NCBI RefSeq assembly: GCF_001274635.1
Contig: NZ_LBGV01000001.1
Location: 2,852,001 to 2,916,000, forward strand
DNA from: Persicobacter sp. CCB-QB2
GTDB taxonomy: Bacteria > Bacteroidota > Bacteroidia > Cytophagales > Cyclobacteriaceae
Reading direction: 5' to 3'
DNA: 64,000 nt
The position numbers were made by a program, and so were the translations under genes. Each line of letters starts with the position of its first letter. The first letter of the stretch is position 1. Below are positions 1 to 8,382 of the stretch, one piece after another. The notes beneath the pieces are model-generated. The model made no database searches, was not told where the DNA came from, and was given only the letters and a program-made list of their open reading frames with translations.

Positions 1-171
1 CAAGCGGAAGCTGTTCGTTTGGCTATCTCTCGCGCACTTTGCGAAATCGATGAGGAGAATCGTCCTGCATTGAAGAAAGAAGGATTCCTTACTCGTGACC
101 CACGTATGGTCGAGCGTAAGAAATACGGTAAGCGTAAGGCACGTCGTTCTTTCCAATTCTCGAAACGTTAA
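1..171 (+). CDS. rpsI: 30S ribosomal protein S9 (C-terminal part)
   Basis: The window opens inside this gene; 56 codons remain before the TAA. The fragment ends in the very basic tail typical of S9 ([17 protein letters not shown]), which reaches the P-site tRNA in the small subunit. Just before it stands the conserved [12 protein letters not shown] stretch. It precedes rpsB and tsf on the same strand, the usual Bacteroidota order rplM-rpsI-rpsB-tsf. The start lies outside the window. Identification rests on direct recognition of the family C-terminus. Confidence 0.96.
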   Translation, partial: QAEAVRLAISRALCEIDEENRPALKKEGFLTRDPRMVERKKYGKRKARRSFQFSKR

Positions 172-236
172 TATTTTGCTTCGGCGAATGTTTTCGTTTT
201 TTAAAACATTTGAAATTTTCTATATAAGATTTAGTA

Positions 237-1007
237 ATGGCTATTCAACTAACTTATAAAGACTTACTTGATGCTGGTGTTCACTTTGGACACTTAACGA
301 GAAAGTGGGATCCAAAAATGGCTCCATATATCTTCATGGAGCGTAATGGCATCCATATTATTGATTTGAACAAAACCTTGGTGGCTCTCGAAGAAGCATC
401 TAACGCCCTTCAAGGAATCGTTCGTTCTGGTCGTAAAGTGATGTTTGTTGCTACCAAAAAGCAAGCTAAGGACATCATCGCTGAAGAAGCAGGCCGCCTT
501 AAAATGCCTTTCGTAACGGAGCGTTGGTTAGGTGGTATGTTGACCAACTTCGCGACTATTCGTAAGTCGTTGAAGAAAATGTCTTCTATCGACAAGTTGA
601 TGAAATCGGAAGAGTACATGAACTTGGCGAAGCGTGAGCGTTTGATGGTATCTCGTGAGAAGGACAAATTGGAGCGTGTATTAGGCGGTATCGCTGACTT
701 GACTCGTCTTCCAGCAGCTTTGTTCATCATCGATATCAAGCGTGAGCACATCGCAGTGAAAGAAGCACAAAAGTTGAATATCCCAGTATTCGGTTTGGTG
801 GATACTAACTCTGATCCAACTTCTGTTGATTTCGCTATCCCTGGTAACGACGACGCATTCAAGTCGATCTCTATCATTGCTAAGGCGATCGGTTCAGCTA
901 TCGAAGATGGTTTGAACGAGCGTCGTAAAGACAAAGAAGAGAACGAGCGTAAGAAAGAAGAGGAAGCTAAAAAAGCAGCTGATTCAGAGAACGCTGAAGA
1001 AAAATAA
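237..1007 (+). CDS. rpsB: 30S ribosomal protein S2
   Basis: Complete S2 of 256 residues. S2 joins the 30S subunit late and is needed for S1 binding. The N-terminus ([20 protein letters not shown]) and the [13 protein letters not shown] and [16 protein letters not shown] segments are family signatures. The last 30 residues are a Lys/Glu-rich tail, common in Bacteroidota S2. It lies 65 bp after rpsI and is followed by a strong hairpin terminator. The ATG is preceded by A/T-rich sequence with no Shine-Dalgarno motif, as is normal in this phylum. Confidence 0.98.
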   Translation: MAIQLTYKDLLDAGVHFGHLTRKWDPKMAPYIFMERNGIHIIDLNKTLVALEEASNALQGIVRSGRKVMFVATKKQAKDIIAEEAGRLKMPFVTERWLGGMLTNFATIRKSLKKMSSIDKLMKSEEYMNLAKRERLMVSREKDKLERVLGGIADLTRLPAALFIIDIKREHIAVKEAQKLNIPVFGLVDTNSDPTSVDFAIPGNDDAFKSISIIAKAIGSAIEDGLNERRKDKEENERKKEEEAKKAADSENAEEK

Positions 1008-1030
1008 TCTTAGGATTAAATAAAATTAAT

Positions 1031-1074
1031 GAACACCACCCTGCCTTCGCGTAGTTGGAGGTGTTCATTTTTTT
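1031..1074 (+). terminator. Rho-independent terminator after rpsB
   Basis: The arms GAACACC (1031-1037) and GGTGTTC (1060-1066) pair and are followed by a T-run. The hairpin separates rpsB from tsf, which appears to have its own promoter downstream. Confidence 0.85.
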
Positions 1075-1089
1075 TATCTAGATAAGTAA

Positions 1090-1120
1090 TTGAAGATCTG
1101 TACAAATTCAATTACTTTCG
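1090..1120 (+). promoter_or_regulatory. Probable Bacteroidota-type promoter of tsf
   Basis: TTG at 1090-1092 lies 20 bp upstream of TACTTTCG (1113-1120), close to the phylum consensus of TTTG at -33 and TAnnTTTG at -7. It is between the rpsB terminator and the tsf start, so it would give independent tsf transcription. One base of the -7 box deviates. Confidence 0.45.
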
Positions 1121-1158
1121 CAGAGAAATTTCTTATTGATCACTAAATAATATTAACA

Positions 1159-1989
1159 ATGGCAATTTCAGCAAAACAAGTTAATGAGCTGAGAAAAGCG
1201 ACCGGTGCCGGTATGATGGATTGTAAAAAGGCATTGGTTGAAACTGATGGCGATTTCGACAAAGCGATCGAGGTTCTTCGTAAAAAAGGTCAGAAAGTTT
1301 CTGCTAAGCGCGCTGATAACGAAACTTCAGAAGGTACTGTATTCGTGAAAGCGAATGAGGATTACACTGAGGTAGTATCTTTAAGCTTAGTATGTGAGAC
1401 TGACTTCGTAGCGATCAACGACGAGTACCAGGCTTTGGGTAATGCTATCTTGGATGCTGCTGCAGCGGCTAAGCCAGCAGACGTTGAAGGTATCATGGCG
1501 TTGTCATTGGGTGATATGACTGTAGCTGAGAAGATCACAGAGACTATCGGTAAATTCGGTGAGAAAATTGTGATCAAGAACTACGAAGTGATCACTGGTG
1601 AGAAAGTTGTTGCTTATATCCACTCTAACAAGAAATTGGGTGTAATCGTAACTTTGGCCAATGTTGGTGAAGCTGACTACGTAACTGCAGGTAAAGATGT
1701 AGGGATGCAGATTGCAGCAATGAACCCAATCGCATTGAGCTCTGATGATGTAGATGAGGCTACTAAGGCTAAAGAATTGGAAATCGGTCGTGAGATCGCA
1801 TTGAAAGAAGGTAAGCCAGAAGCTATCGTTGACAAAATCGCTCAAGGTAAATTGCAGAAGTTCTTCAAGGACAACACTTTGTTGGCACAAGATTTCGTAA
1901 AGGACAACTCTATGTCTGTTGCTAAATACTTGGATAGCTTGAACAAAGGAATGACTGTAGTTTCATTCAAGCGTATCACTGTAGGATAA
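1159..1989 (+). CDS. tsf: Elongation factor Ts
   Basis: EF-Ts, 276 residues, is the nucleotide exchange factor that regenerates EF-Tu-GTP. The N-terminal UBA-like domain carries the signature ELRKATGAGMMDCKKAL (residues 10-26). The TDFVA motif that contacts EF-Tu is present at about residue 82. Length is normal for the family. The gene follows rpsB, separated by a terminator and a likely promoter, and ends at its own strong terminator. Codon use is biased, as expected for a highly expressed gene. Confidence 0.98.
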   Translation: MAISAKQVNELRKATGAGMMDCKKALVETDGDFDKAIEVLRKKGQKVSAKRADNETSEGTVFVKANEDYTEVVSLSLVCETDFVAINDEYQALGNAILDAAAAAKPADVEGIMALSLGDMTVAEKITETIGKFGEKIVIKNYEVITGEKVVAYIHSNKKLGVIVTLANVGEADYVTAGKDVGMQIAAMNPIALSSDDVDEATKAKELEIGREIALKEGKPEAIVDKIAQGKLQKFFKDNTLLAQDFVKDNSMSVAKYLDSLNKGMTVVSFKRITVG

Positions 1990-2014
1990 TTATATATTCT
2001 CAGAAAAATATAGA

Positions 2015-2041
2015 AGCAGGAGGAAACTCCTGCTTTTTTTA
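2015..2041 (+). terminator. Rho-independent terminator after tsf
   Basis: Perfect 8-bp stem AGCAGGAG / CTCCTGCT with a GAAA tetraloop (2023-2026) and a T-run. It starts 25 bp after the tsf stop and ends just before the first copy of the dispersed repeat. Confidence 0.92.
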
Positions 2042-2057
2042 TACCCTATTAAGTCAG

Positions 2058-2279
2058 CTAAGCCGGATTATTCATGCTAAAATCCTCGATTAGCTGCCAG
2101 GCGGAAAAAATGAAGGAATAGTTTCCTATTCCATTTTTTTCCAAGGAAGCAGATGAATGAGAAGCAAGCAAGCCTATCCTAATTTGGGCTATCAGAAATT
2201 TCGCAAATACAATCGAAAAGAATTAACAAACAGCCTCTTGCGGTAGACTCTAAAACTAGCGGTGAATAATTCGGGCTAA
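2058..2279 (+). mobile_element. MITE-like element copy A (214 bp) with CTAA target duplication
   Basis: The element body is 2062-2275. The left end GCCGGATTATTCA and right end TGAATAATTCGGG are imperfect terminal inverted repeats. CTAA occurs on both flanks (2058-2061 and 2276-2279), as expected for a 4-bp target-site duplication. The interior has no credible reading frame. It contains a hairpin with 7-bp arms GGAATAG / CTATTCC around 2115-2132. The left two-thirds matches copies at 16289, 34288 and others closely; about 70 bp before the right end is variable. Confidence 0.8.
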
Positions 2280-2285
2280 CTCCAT

Positions 2286-2479
2286 CAAACCAACCCAAGC
2301 GCTTCACGACCAAATCATTACAGACATTTTTCTTTGGTTTTTAATAGCCCAAAGTCGAGCAAGCCAGCTTTCTCTTCTTTTCTGTACCCCACCCTGAAAA
2401 ACTGGAAATAATAGCCTAAGCCTACATTTTCCCAGCCTTGCTGCTAAACCATATTCTAAGCAGTCATCATTCGGCCAAA
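2286..2479 (-). mobile_element. MITE-like element copy A' (diverged, opposite orientation)
   Basis: Read on the minus strand, this 186-bp stretch starts GCCGAATGATGA and contains the family landmarks GTTTAGCAGCAAGGC, GGGAAAATG and TTTGGGCTATTA. CAAA lies at both flanks (2286-2289, 2476-2479), possibly an old target duplication. It faces copy A tail-to-tail. It is more similar to the copy at 16075 than to copy A, which suggests two subfamilies. A 62-codon open frame across it is chance. Confidence 0.6.
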
Positions 2480-2600
2480 CAAACTCCTCCATAACTTAAA
2501 ACTCCAAAACAACTCCCGGATAACGGCCATTTACCCCATTCCGACATGATTAATTCCGCTGTTTTATTTATATTGGCGACCAGACTTAATTTTTTGCTTC

Positions 2601-2972
2601 ATGGATTGCAGACTTTTGATAAAAAAGCAGGACCTCATAAAACTCCACGGTACGGCTGTGGGAATATATCAGCCGCAAAATGCCTTTCTTAGACCTGAAA
2701 TGGCAGAGATTTTTTATCTGGGCATACTGATGAAAGAAGGTTTCGGGCGCGTATTTTTCCCTGTCACCAAAACCATCATTGAGTATTTAATGATGGGTAA
2801 AATTACTATTCGGGACATATACAATAACACCGAATCCCTTACTTATCAAATCAAAAAAGGAGCTAACAAAGCCATCACGGTTATCAGAGATGAAGTAGAA
2901 AACAACACCCTATTTTGGGATGACTATTTCACGGATCTGGATCCGGACCTACTGGCCTATCCTCAAGTGTAA
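2601..2972 (+). CDS. Hypothetical protein, 123 aa
   Basis: Not recognised. The frame encodes a soluble, mixed-charge protein with no signal peptide or obvious membrane segment. A central hydrophobic stretch (about 38-66) reads like an alpha/beta core, and the C-terminus is acidic (DDYFTDLDPDLL). The ATG lacks a Shine-Dalgarno motif but follows an A/T-rich leader. It stands alone between the repeat pair at 2058-2479 and the outer-membrane genes at 3075. Frame integrity and amino-acid composition favour a real gene; function is unknown. Confidence 0.55.
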   Translation: MDCRLLIKKQDLIKLHGTAVGIYQPQNAFLRPEMAEIFYLGILMKEGFGRVFFPVTKTIIEYLMMGKITIRDIYNNTESLTYQIKKGANKAITVIRDEVENNTLFWDDYFTDLDPDLLAYPQV

Positions 2973-3074
2973 TACTTTACAATTAAATATTATCAATTCA
3001 ACCTTCCGGAGGCTAAACTCCGGACTCAGGCTTAGGCAAGCAAGCAATCCCTAAGTCAAAAAATTATTAAACTT

Positions 3075-3611
3075 ATGAGATTATTCGGACTCTTTCTATC
3101 TATGGCGCTAGCGCTATCCTTGACTGCCATGGGACAAGCCAAACCTCAAACAGAGGGAGAAAATTCCCTACCTAAGGGTGGAATGCAGATTAACGCAGGA
3201 TTTGGACTTTCAGGAAATGGCATCCCGGTTTATGGGGGAATGGATTTCGGTGTTCATCAAGACATGACAGCCGGATTCGAAGTAGGTTATCGCTCTTTTT
3301 CCGATAACTACTGGCGTTACAACTCCTTCTCTATCACCGGAACTTTTAACTACCATTTCAATCGATTAATCGGCCTACCTTCCAACTTTGATGTATATGC
3401 CGGAGGTAATATTGGCTATGTTAACTGGAACCACCACTGGGAAGGCCCTGCTGGTACGGATGAATGGCATAAAAATCATTCTTCAGGCATAGGCCTTGGC
3501 ATTCAGGTAGGTGGTCGCTATTTCTTCAACCAAAACTGGGGAGTAAATGTGGAACTAAACGGTGGAAACCAATTATCCAGCGGAAGAGTTGGGGTAACCT
3601 ATCGCCTGTAA
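3075..3611 (+). CDS. Outer-membrane beta-barrel protein (paralog 1)
   Basis: 178 residues with a signal peptide (MRLFGLFLSMALALSLTAMGQA). The mature part has alternating Gly/aromatic beta-strand patterns and ends in a terminal Leu after Tyr-Arg, as in small 8-stranded outer-membrane barrels. It is clearly paralogous to the next gene: both share MQIN/KQLNFG-type strand 1, a FNYHFN strand, LPSNFD(V/L)YAG and GLG(I/L)QVGGRY(F/Y)FN. The pair probably arose by tandem duplication. Substrate or role cannot be deduced. Confidence 0.8.
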   Translation: MRLFGLFLSMALALSLTAMGQAKPQTEGENSLPKGGMQINAGFGLSGNGIPVYGGMDFGVHQDMTAGFEVGYRSFSDNYWRYNSFSITGTFNYHFNRLIGLPSNFDVYAGGNIGYVNWNHHWEGPAGTDEWHKNHSSGIGLGIQVGGRYFFNQNWGVNVELNGGNQLSSGRVGVTYRL

Positions 3612-3693
3612 GAAAAAACTCATCATATCTTAATCCGTTTTTTTTTGAAAAGCAGCTGAGAAAGAATTTATTGCGCCCCGAAAATAAATTCAC

Positions 3694-4200
3694 ATGAAAA
3701 AATTAATTACATGCTGCTTGTTGTTAATGCTCACAGTATTAACCGCTAAGGCTGATTCTCCGCTTGGACAAGGGGGAAAACAATTAAACTTCGGATTAGG
3801 ATTTGCCAATTATGGCATCCCGGTTACTGGTAGTTTTCAGTACGGAGTTCACCGCGATATGTCTGTTGAAGCAGAGCTTTCCTGGGCGAATAGAAATGTA
3901 AAGTATAATAAGGATAAATATTACCGCAGAAATACTTTCGGCATCGTAGGACGCTTTAATTATCACTTCAACACCATATTGAATATTCCATCCAACTTTG
4001 ACCTCTATGCGGGTGCTAATGTTGGCTTTAGAATTGTGAACTACCCTTACGATTATTACGGAAACAGAACTTCCGGACTGGGCTTAGGCCTTCAGGTAGG
4101 TGGACGCTATTATTTCAATGACCAGTTTGGTATAAATTTGGAATTTGCAGGCGGTAGAGCCGTTACTGCCGGAAAAATTGGAATCTCCATTAGATTTTAA
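3694..4200 (+). CDS. Outer-membrane beta-barrel protein (paralog 2)
   Basis: 168 residues, signal peptide MKKLITCCLLLMLTVLTAKA, then a small beta-barrel closely matching the preceding protein along its whole length. The C-terminus ends ...GISIRF with a terminal Phe, the classical signal for barrel insertion. It lies 82 bp after its paralog and ends at a strong terminator, so the two probably form one transcription unit. The family resembles opacity/OmpW-like small porins in layout only; exact family is not assigned. Confidence 0.82.
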   Translation: MKKLITCCLLLMLTVLTAKADSPLGQGGKQLNFGLGFANYGIPVTGSFQYGVHRDMSVEAELSWANRNVKYNKDKYYRRNTFGIVGRFNYHFNTILNIPSNFDLYAGANVGFRIVNYPYDYYGNRTSGLGLGLQVGGRYYFNDQFGINLEFAGGRAVTAGKIGISIRF

Positions 4201-4203
4201 CAG

Positions 4204-4227
4204 AAAGGGTGCTTCGGCACCCTTTTT
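4204..4227 (+). terminator. Rho-independent terminator
   Basis: Nine-pair stem AAAGGGTGC / GCACCCTTT with a TTCG tetraloop followed by T residues, directly behind the second barrel gene. Confidence 0.92.
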
Positions 4228-4300
4228 CATTGTTAATAAAAGTTAAATAATTGTCTTGCTGAGCATTAGCCACTACCTTCGGCTTTTCAATATTTGCAAG

Positions 4301-5116
4301 ATGAAAGCATTCCTACTCTCCTTCCTTCTCTTTCTTCCAGCCATTTCCTTAGCGCAGGAAAACACTCCACTGCCGACCTTACTACATGGCCAATTGCTCA
4401 ATGCTAACAATCAGGAAAGCATTCCCTTTGCACATATTGTCAATATCTCTCAAAAAAAAGGTGCCATTTCGGATGAAATAGGCTACTTCTCTATCAATGC
4501 ACAACAGGGAGACACCCTTTGTTTCCGGGTTTTAGGCTATAAAACGGATACCATCACCCTAAGCAGGGCCCAACTGGAGGCCATCAGTACCAAATTCCGT
4601 TTGGAAGAAGAAACGCGAAAACTGGCCAATGTTAATATATACTCCTATGATAATTCCGCCATGTTCCGAAAAAAACCGGAACCCTATTATATTCCGGGTA
4701 TTAACATGAACCTGAATCCTCCCAAAAAGGACACCCTTTTACAAAAGCCCCGTGATCCAAAGGCCTATGAATATGCCATTGGAGCCATTTTCAATCCGGT
4801 GAGCACTCTCTATTCTGCCTTTAGCAAAAAAGAGGATGAAACGCGAAAAATGGCAAAAGTGCTTTATGAAGAACAACAGGAACAATTAACCAATCAAAAA
4901 TTCAACAAATACTTCAGCCCGGAAGCCATTTCCAAATTACTCAATATTGAGACAGAGGAAGCCGAAGCTTTCCTGGCCTTCTATAATCCTTCAAAACAAA
5001 GAGTGTATGGTTTAGCTCCCCCTGAGATTATCATAGAAATCCTGAATCAATACGGTGAATATCTGGAACAGGATCTATATATTTCTAAAAAAAGTAAGCC
5101 CTCTAACAGCCATTAA
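4301..5116 (+). CDS. CarboxypepD-reg-like domain protein (paralog 1)
   Basis: 271 residues from the ATG at 4301, which begins a signal peptide (MKAFLLSFLLFLPAISLAQ); a TTG 45 bp upstream is in frame but less likely. Residues about 25-100 resemble the carboxypeptidase-regulatory-like beta-sandwich found on Bacteroidota envelope proteins (HGQLLNANNQESIPFAHI, GYFSINA, GDTLCFRVLGYKT). The second half is Lys/Glu-rich and shares a 40-residue block (EEQQEQLT-QKFNK-FS-EAISKLLNIETEEAEAFL) with the next gene. Likely periplasmic or surface-exposed; function unknown. Confidence 0.75.
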   Translation: MKAFLLSFLLFLPAISLAQENTPLPTLLHGQLLNANNQESIPFAHIVNISQKKGAISDEIGYFSINAQQGDTLCFRVLGYKTDTITLSRAQLEAISTKFRLEEETRKLANVNIYSYDNSAMFRKKPEPYYIPGINMNLNPPKKDTLLQKPRDPKAYEYAIGAIFNPVSTLYSAFSKKEDETRKMAKVLYEEQQEQLTNQKFNKYFSPEAISKLLNIETEEAEAFLAFYNPSKQRVYGLAPPEIIIEILNQYGEYLEQDLYISKKSKPSNSH

Positions 5117-5131
5117 ATCAACGATTAGTCA

Positions 5132-5926
5132 ATGCCTCAAGCTGATCAAAGAATCTCCCTGCGGAAGATCATCCCGCTTCTATTGCTTTTCCTCCCCTAT
5201 AAAACTTATGCGCAGGATCTTCCCTCCATGATTTTAGGACAACTTGTTCACTCAAAAGAAACAACAGGAATTCCCTTTGCACACATCATCAATCTGAATA
5301 GCAACAGAGGTACATTCGCTGACAAAAATGGCTTTTTCTCCATTAATGCAGAAGCAGGAGACAAAATATACTTCCGCGCAATCGGATTTCAATCCGATAC
5401 AGTTGAAATCAATCAGAATCATCTTCAGGCTTTGGAAAATCAATTCTTTCTCGATGAAAATATTCAAACCTTAAAAACGGTAGTCATCTCAGAAGCCTCT
5501 TATCCCACCATCCTTAGAAAGCAACCTGAAGGCATTTTAATCCCAGGACTAAATACAAAATTACCAAAAGCCGAAACAGATACTATCCTAGTAGAACCCG
5601 TATTCCCCAAAGTGCACCATTATGCCCTAGGCATGCTCTCAAGTCCCTTTACAACCTTGTATATTGCATTTAGCAAAGAGGAAAAAGAAAAAAGGAAAAT
5701 AGCCAAAATTCTTTACAAAGAACAGCAGGAACAATTGACTGATCAAAAATTCAACAAACACTTCAGCACGGAAGCCATATCCAAATTACTCAATATTGAA
5801 ACAGAGGAAGCTGAAGCTTTCCTTTTAAAAATTAAAAAAGACACCATTCTCATTAAAAGGCAAAATAGTCGGGCTATAGAAAAAGATATTTCTCTAATGT
5901 ATTTTGATTACCTCAACAAAAAGTAA
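5132..5926 (+). CDS. CarboxypepD-reg-like domain protein (paralog 2)
   Basis: 264 residues, 15 bp after its paralog. It has an N-terminal hydrophobic signal (KIIPLLLLFLPYKTYAQ), then the same CarboxypepD-reg-like domain (GQLVHSKETTGIPFAHI, GFFSINAEAGDKIYFRAIGFQSDT) and the same C-terminal block ending KLLNIETEEAEAFL. The extreme C-termini differ. Tandem placement and near-identical blocks show local duplication, as with the barrel pair just upstream. No catalytic motif is visible. Confidence 0.75.
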   Translation: MPQADQRISLRKIIPLLLLFLPYKTYAQDLPSMILGQLVHSKETTGIPFAHIINLNSNRGTFADKNGFFSINAEAGDKIYFRAIGFQSDTVEINQNHLQALENQFFLDENIQTLKTVVISEASYPTILRKQPEGILIPGLNTKLPKAETDTILVEPVFPKVHHYALGMLSSPFTTLYIAFSKEEKEKRKIAKILYKEQQEQLTDQKFNKHFSTEAISKLLNIETEEAEAFLLKIKKDTILIKRQNSRAIEKDISLMYFDYLNKK

Positions 5927-5943
5927 ATAAAAAGCACCTTCAA

Positions 5944-6165
5944 TTAACACAAATTAGGCACCGACAGATTCAATAAAACGATCCCCGACCTAATTTTCAG
6001 CACATAGTAGGTATTACTCCAGATTTTTCATCATCCAATTTTGGGCAGACTTGCTTTCTCCTCATTCATCTGTTTCGTTGGAAAAAACTTAAATAGGGGA
6101 CTACTCCTTCACTTTTTCCGCCTTGTAGCTAAACGAAGATTTAAGCCGGAATAAATCCGGGTTAA
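5944..6165 (-). mobile_element. MITE-like element copy F with TTAA duplication overlapping the rarA stop
   Basis: The body is 5948-6161, exactly 214 bp. TTAA flanks it on both sides (5944-5947 and 6162-6165). On the minus strand it carries the family core: TCGTTTAGCTACAAGGCGG, AGTTTTTTCCAACGAAACAG and ATGAATGAGGAG. The right end is more diverged than in copies A, B and C. The upper TTAA contains the stop codon of rarA (TAA read on the minus strand), so insertion happened at the stop codon and kept it intact. Confidence 0.75.
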
Positions 6166-7430
6166 TACCCATACTTATCCTTCCACCAGTATTTCAACCA
6201 CTCCCGGGTATGCTTTTCTTTTTGGTTATCTCCCGGATCATAGAGTTTCGTGCCTTCCAGTCCTTCTGGTAAATATTCCTGTGGTGCAAAATTCCCCGGA
6301 TTATCATGACTGTAATTGTAGCCCTTACCATAGCCCTGTTCTTTCATGAATTTGGTGGGCGCATTTCTTAAATGTAAAGGCACCGGCAAGTCCCCTGTAG
6401 CATCAATCAATCGCATGGCCTTATTCACCGCCATATAGGACGCATTACTCTTCGGACTGGAAGCCAAATAAGCCGCACATTGAGCCAAAATAATTCTTCC
6501 CTCCGGATAGCCAATGGCCTGCACCGCCTGAAAAGCATTGGTCGCAATCACCAGAGCTGTCGGATTGGCCATGCCCACATCTTCTGAGGCAGAAATCAAT
6601 AAACGGCGGGCAATAAATTTAATGTCTTCTCCTCCCTTGATCATACGGGACATCCAGTACACTGCCGCATTCGGGTCTGAACCCCGGATAGATTTAATCA
6701 TGGCCGAAGCCAAGTCATAATGCTGATCGGCATTCTTATCATAAAGGGCCATGCGCTGCTGGGCCAACTTTTTGACCAGCTCATTGGTGATTTGTTCTCC
6801 CTCTTTCAAGGCATCTGCCACGATCTCCACCAAATTCAACAGCTTGCGCGCATCTCCACCGGAAACAGACAATAAAGCCTCATATTCTGCCACCTTCAGG
6901 TTTTTAGGTGCAATCACCTTATCCTCCGAAAGCGCCCTTCTGACCAGACCTTTCAGATCTTCCTCTTCCAAAGATTTCAGGGTATACACCTGACAACGTG
7001 AAAGCAAAGCCCCATTCACCTCAAAAGAAGGGTTTTCGGTAGTCGCCCCAATCAGGGTAATATGTCCACGCTCCACCGCCCCTAAGAGCGCATCCTGCTG
7101 CCCCTTATTAAAGCGGTGAATTTCATCTATAAACAACAGCGTTTTTTCCTGTCGGCGCGCCTTATCAATCACCTCCCGAACATCCTTTACGCCGGAAGAA
7201 ATAGCGCTCAGGGTGGCAAAGGGCATTTTCACCGTCTCTGCCATAATTTGAGCCAGCGTTGTTTTCCCCACACCCGGAGGCCCCCAAAGGATTAAAGAAG
7301 GCACCATGCCGCTTTCCAGCGAGTGACGCAATACTCCTTTAGGGCCCACCAGATGCTGCTGCCCCACCATTTCATCAATATTTCGGGGGCGCAGGCGTTC
7401 TGCTAATGGCTGCTGTTTATTTCCTATCAT
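6162..7430 (-). CDS. rarA: Replication-associated recombination protein A (RarA/MgsA)
   Basis: 422-residue AAA+ ATPase of the clamp-loader clade, acting at stalled replication forks. Walker [10 protein letters not shown] is at residues 50-58, Walker [11 protein letters not shown] at about 97-106, and the sensor region [11 protein letters not shown] follows. The C-terminal tetramerisation region is typical ([27 protein letters not shown]). It begins 12 bp after the stop of the DUF2520 gene and is probably co-transcribed with it. Its stop codon lies inside the target duplication of repeat copy F. Confidence 0.96.
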   Translation of the reverse strand: MIGNKQQPLAERLRPRNIDEMVGQQHLVGPKGVLRHSLESGMVPSLILWGPPGVGKTTLAQIMAETVKMPFATLSAISSGVKDVREVIDKARRQEKTLLFIDEIHRFNKGQQDALLGAVERGHITLIGATTENPSFEVNGALLSRCQVYTLKSLEEEDLKGLVRRALSEDKVIAPKNLKVAEYEALLSVSGGDARKLLNLVEIVADALKEGEQITNELVKKLAQQRMALYDKNADQHYDLASAMIKSIRGSDPNAAVYWMSRMIKGGEDIKFIARRLLISASEDVGMANPTALVIATNAFQAVQAIGYPEGRIILAQCAAYLASSPKSNASYMAVNKAMRLIDATGDLPVPLHLRNAPTKFMKEQGYGKGYNYSHDNPGNFAPQEYLPEGLEGTKLYDPGDNQKEKHTREWLKYWWKDKYGY

Positions 7431-7442
7431 AACAATCCTGTT

Positions 7443-8258
7443 TTATAATTCCCACTCCTCTTCTTCACTCGGGCGGTGCCACTCATCAATAATTTGCTGA
7501 CTAAGCGCCCGGTACACCTTGGCCTTGTCCATATCATCTTCCAGCAAATCCAGGTGCGCTTCCAATGTTTGAACATCCTTACGTATGGCCGGGCCCGTTT
7601 GGGCTGCTTTGGGACCAATTTCCAAGGTCTTATTCACCGTTTCGGCAATCAGAGGATGTAACAATTCAAAATCCAGGCCCTGGGATTCCATGATCTGAGA
7701 AGCCCGCAGCATCATGAAATTGGAGAAATTACAGGCAAATACCGCAGAAAGGTGCAAATATCGCCTTTGGGCAGAATCCATTGCCCTCACCGTTTGACTG
7801 ATCGTAGCCGCAAAATTCAGCAATTTTTGACTGGCCCAATCCGAAGAGGCTTCAATTAAAAAGGGGATTTCTTCCACCTCGATTTCCTTTCTCTTAGAAA
7901 AAGTTTGTAAAGGATAAAAAACTCCGTGTGCATCCGCTGCTGCAAAAGAAAGTTCTCCCATGGGCTTTGCTCCCGAAGTGTGCGCTAAAATTGCTCCATC
8001 CGGCAAAATAATCTCTTTTGCCACCTCGGAGATCGCATCATCACTTACACAAATCAAAATAATGTCTACCTTTGTGTCTGAAAAGTCGAGATCGGGCTTC
8101 CATTCAGCCCCATAAAGTCGATTCATTAATTGGGCGCCACGCTTGGCATCCCGGCCGTAGACCGTCATTACTTTATGGCCTGCATTTTCAATTGCAGGAG
8201 CCAAATGCCATGCTACATTGCCGGTACCGATTATGGCTACTTTGTATAACTTATTCAT
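7443..8258 (-). CDS. Rossmann-fold and DUF2520 domain protein
   Basis: 271 residues. The N-terminus is a Rossmann nucleotide-binding fold with the glycine motif IGTGNVAWHLA (residues 10-20), followed by a DUF2520 C-terminal helical domain (AQRRYLHLSAVFACNFSNFM). Members resemble pyrroline-5-carboxylate reductase/F420-type NADP oxidoreductases; the physiological substrate is not established. First gene of a two-gene unit with rarA. A 14-bp palindrome lies in the divergent region upstream, shared with nhaC. Confidence 0.85.
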   Translation of the reverse strand: MNKLYKVAIIGTGNVAWHLAPAIENAGHKVMTVYGRDAKRGAQLMNRLYGAEWKPDLDFSDTKVDIILICVSDDAISEVAKEIILPDGAILAHTSGAKPMGELSFAAADAHGVFYPLQTFSKRKEIEVEEIPFLIEASSDWASQKLLNFAATISQTVRAMDSAQRRYLHLSAVFACNFSNFMMLRASQIMESQGLDFELLHPLIAETVNKTLEIGPKAAQTGPAIRKDVQTLEAHLDLLEDDMDKAKVYRALSQQIIDEWHRPSEEEEWEL

Positions 8259-8299
8259 GACATTTCGTTAAATTTATCCGATTATCCAAAAAATAAAAC

Positions 8300-8313
8300 T
8301 AATCAATTGATTA
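8300..8313. promoter_or_regulatory. 14-bp perfect palindrome, candidate operator
   Basis: TAATCAATTGATTA is a perfect palindrome in the 124-bp gap between the divergent DUF2520 gene and nhaC. The position fits a regulator site acting on one or both genes. No protein can be assigned; A/T-rich palindromes this short can occur by chance. Confidence 0.35.
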
Positions 8314-8382
8314 ACGTACGCTTTTTGCACCCGCCTATCGACGGGTTTTTATTTGGATAACATAATTACAAAAATACTATAG

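Noticed and set aside
2304..2492. 62-codon minus-strand open frame
   Set aside because: It lies wholly within repeat copy A', has no upstream signal, and is better explained as part of that non-coding element.
3006..3023. CCGGAG/CTCCGG hairpin as terminator of the 2601 gene
   Set aside because: The 6-bp stem is perfect but no T-run follows on either strand.
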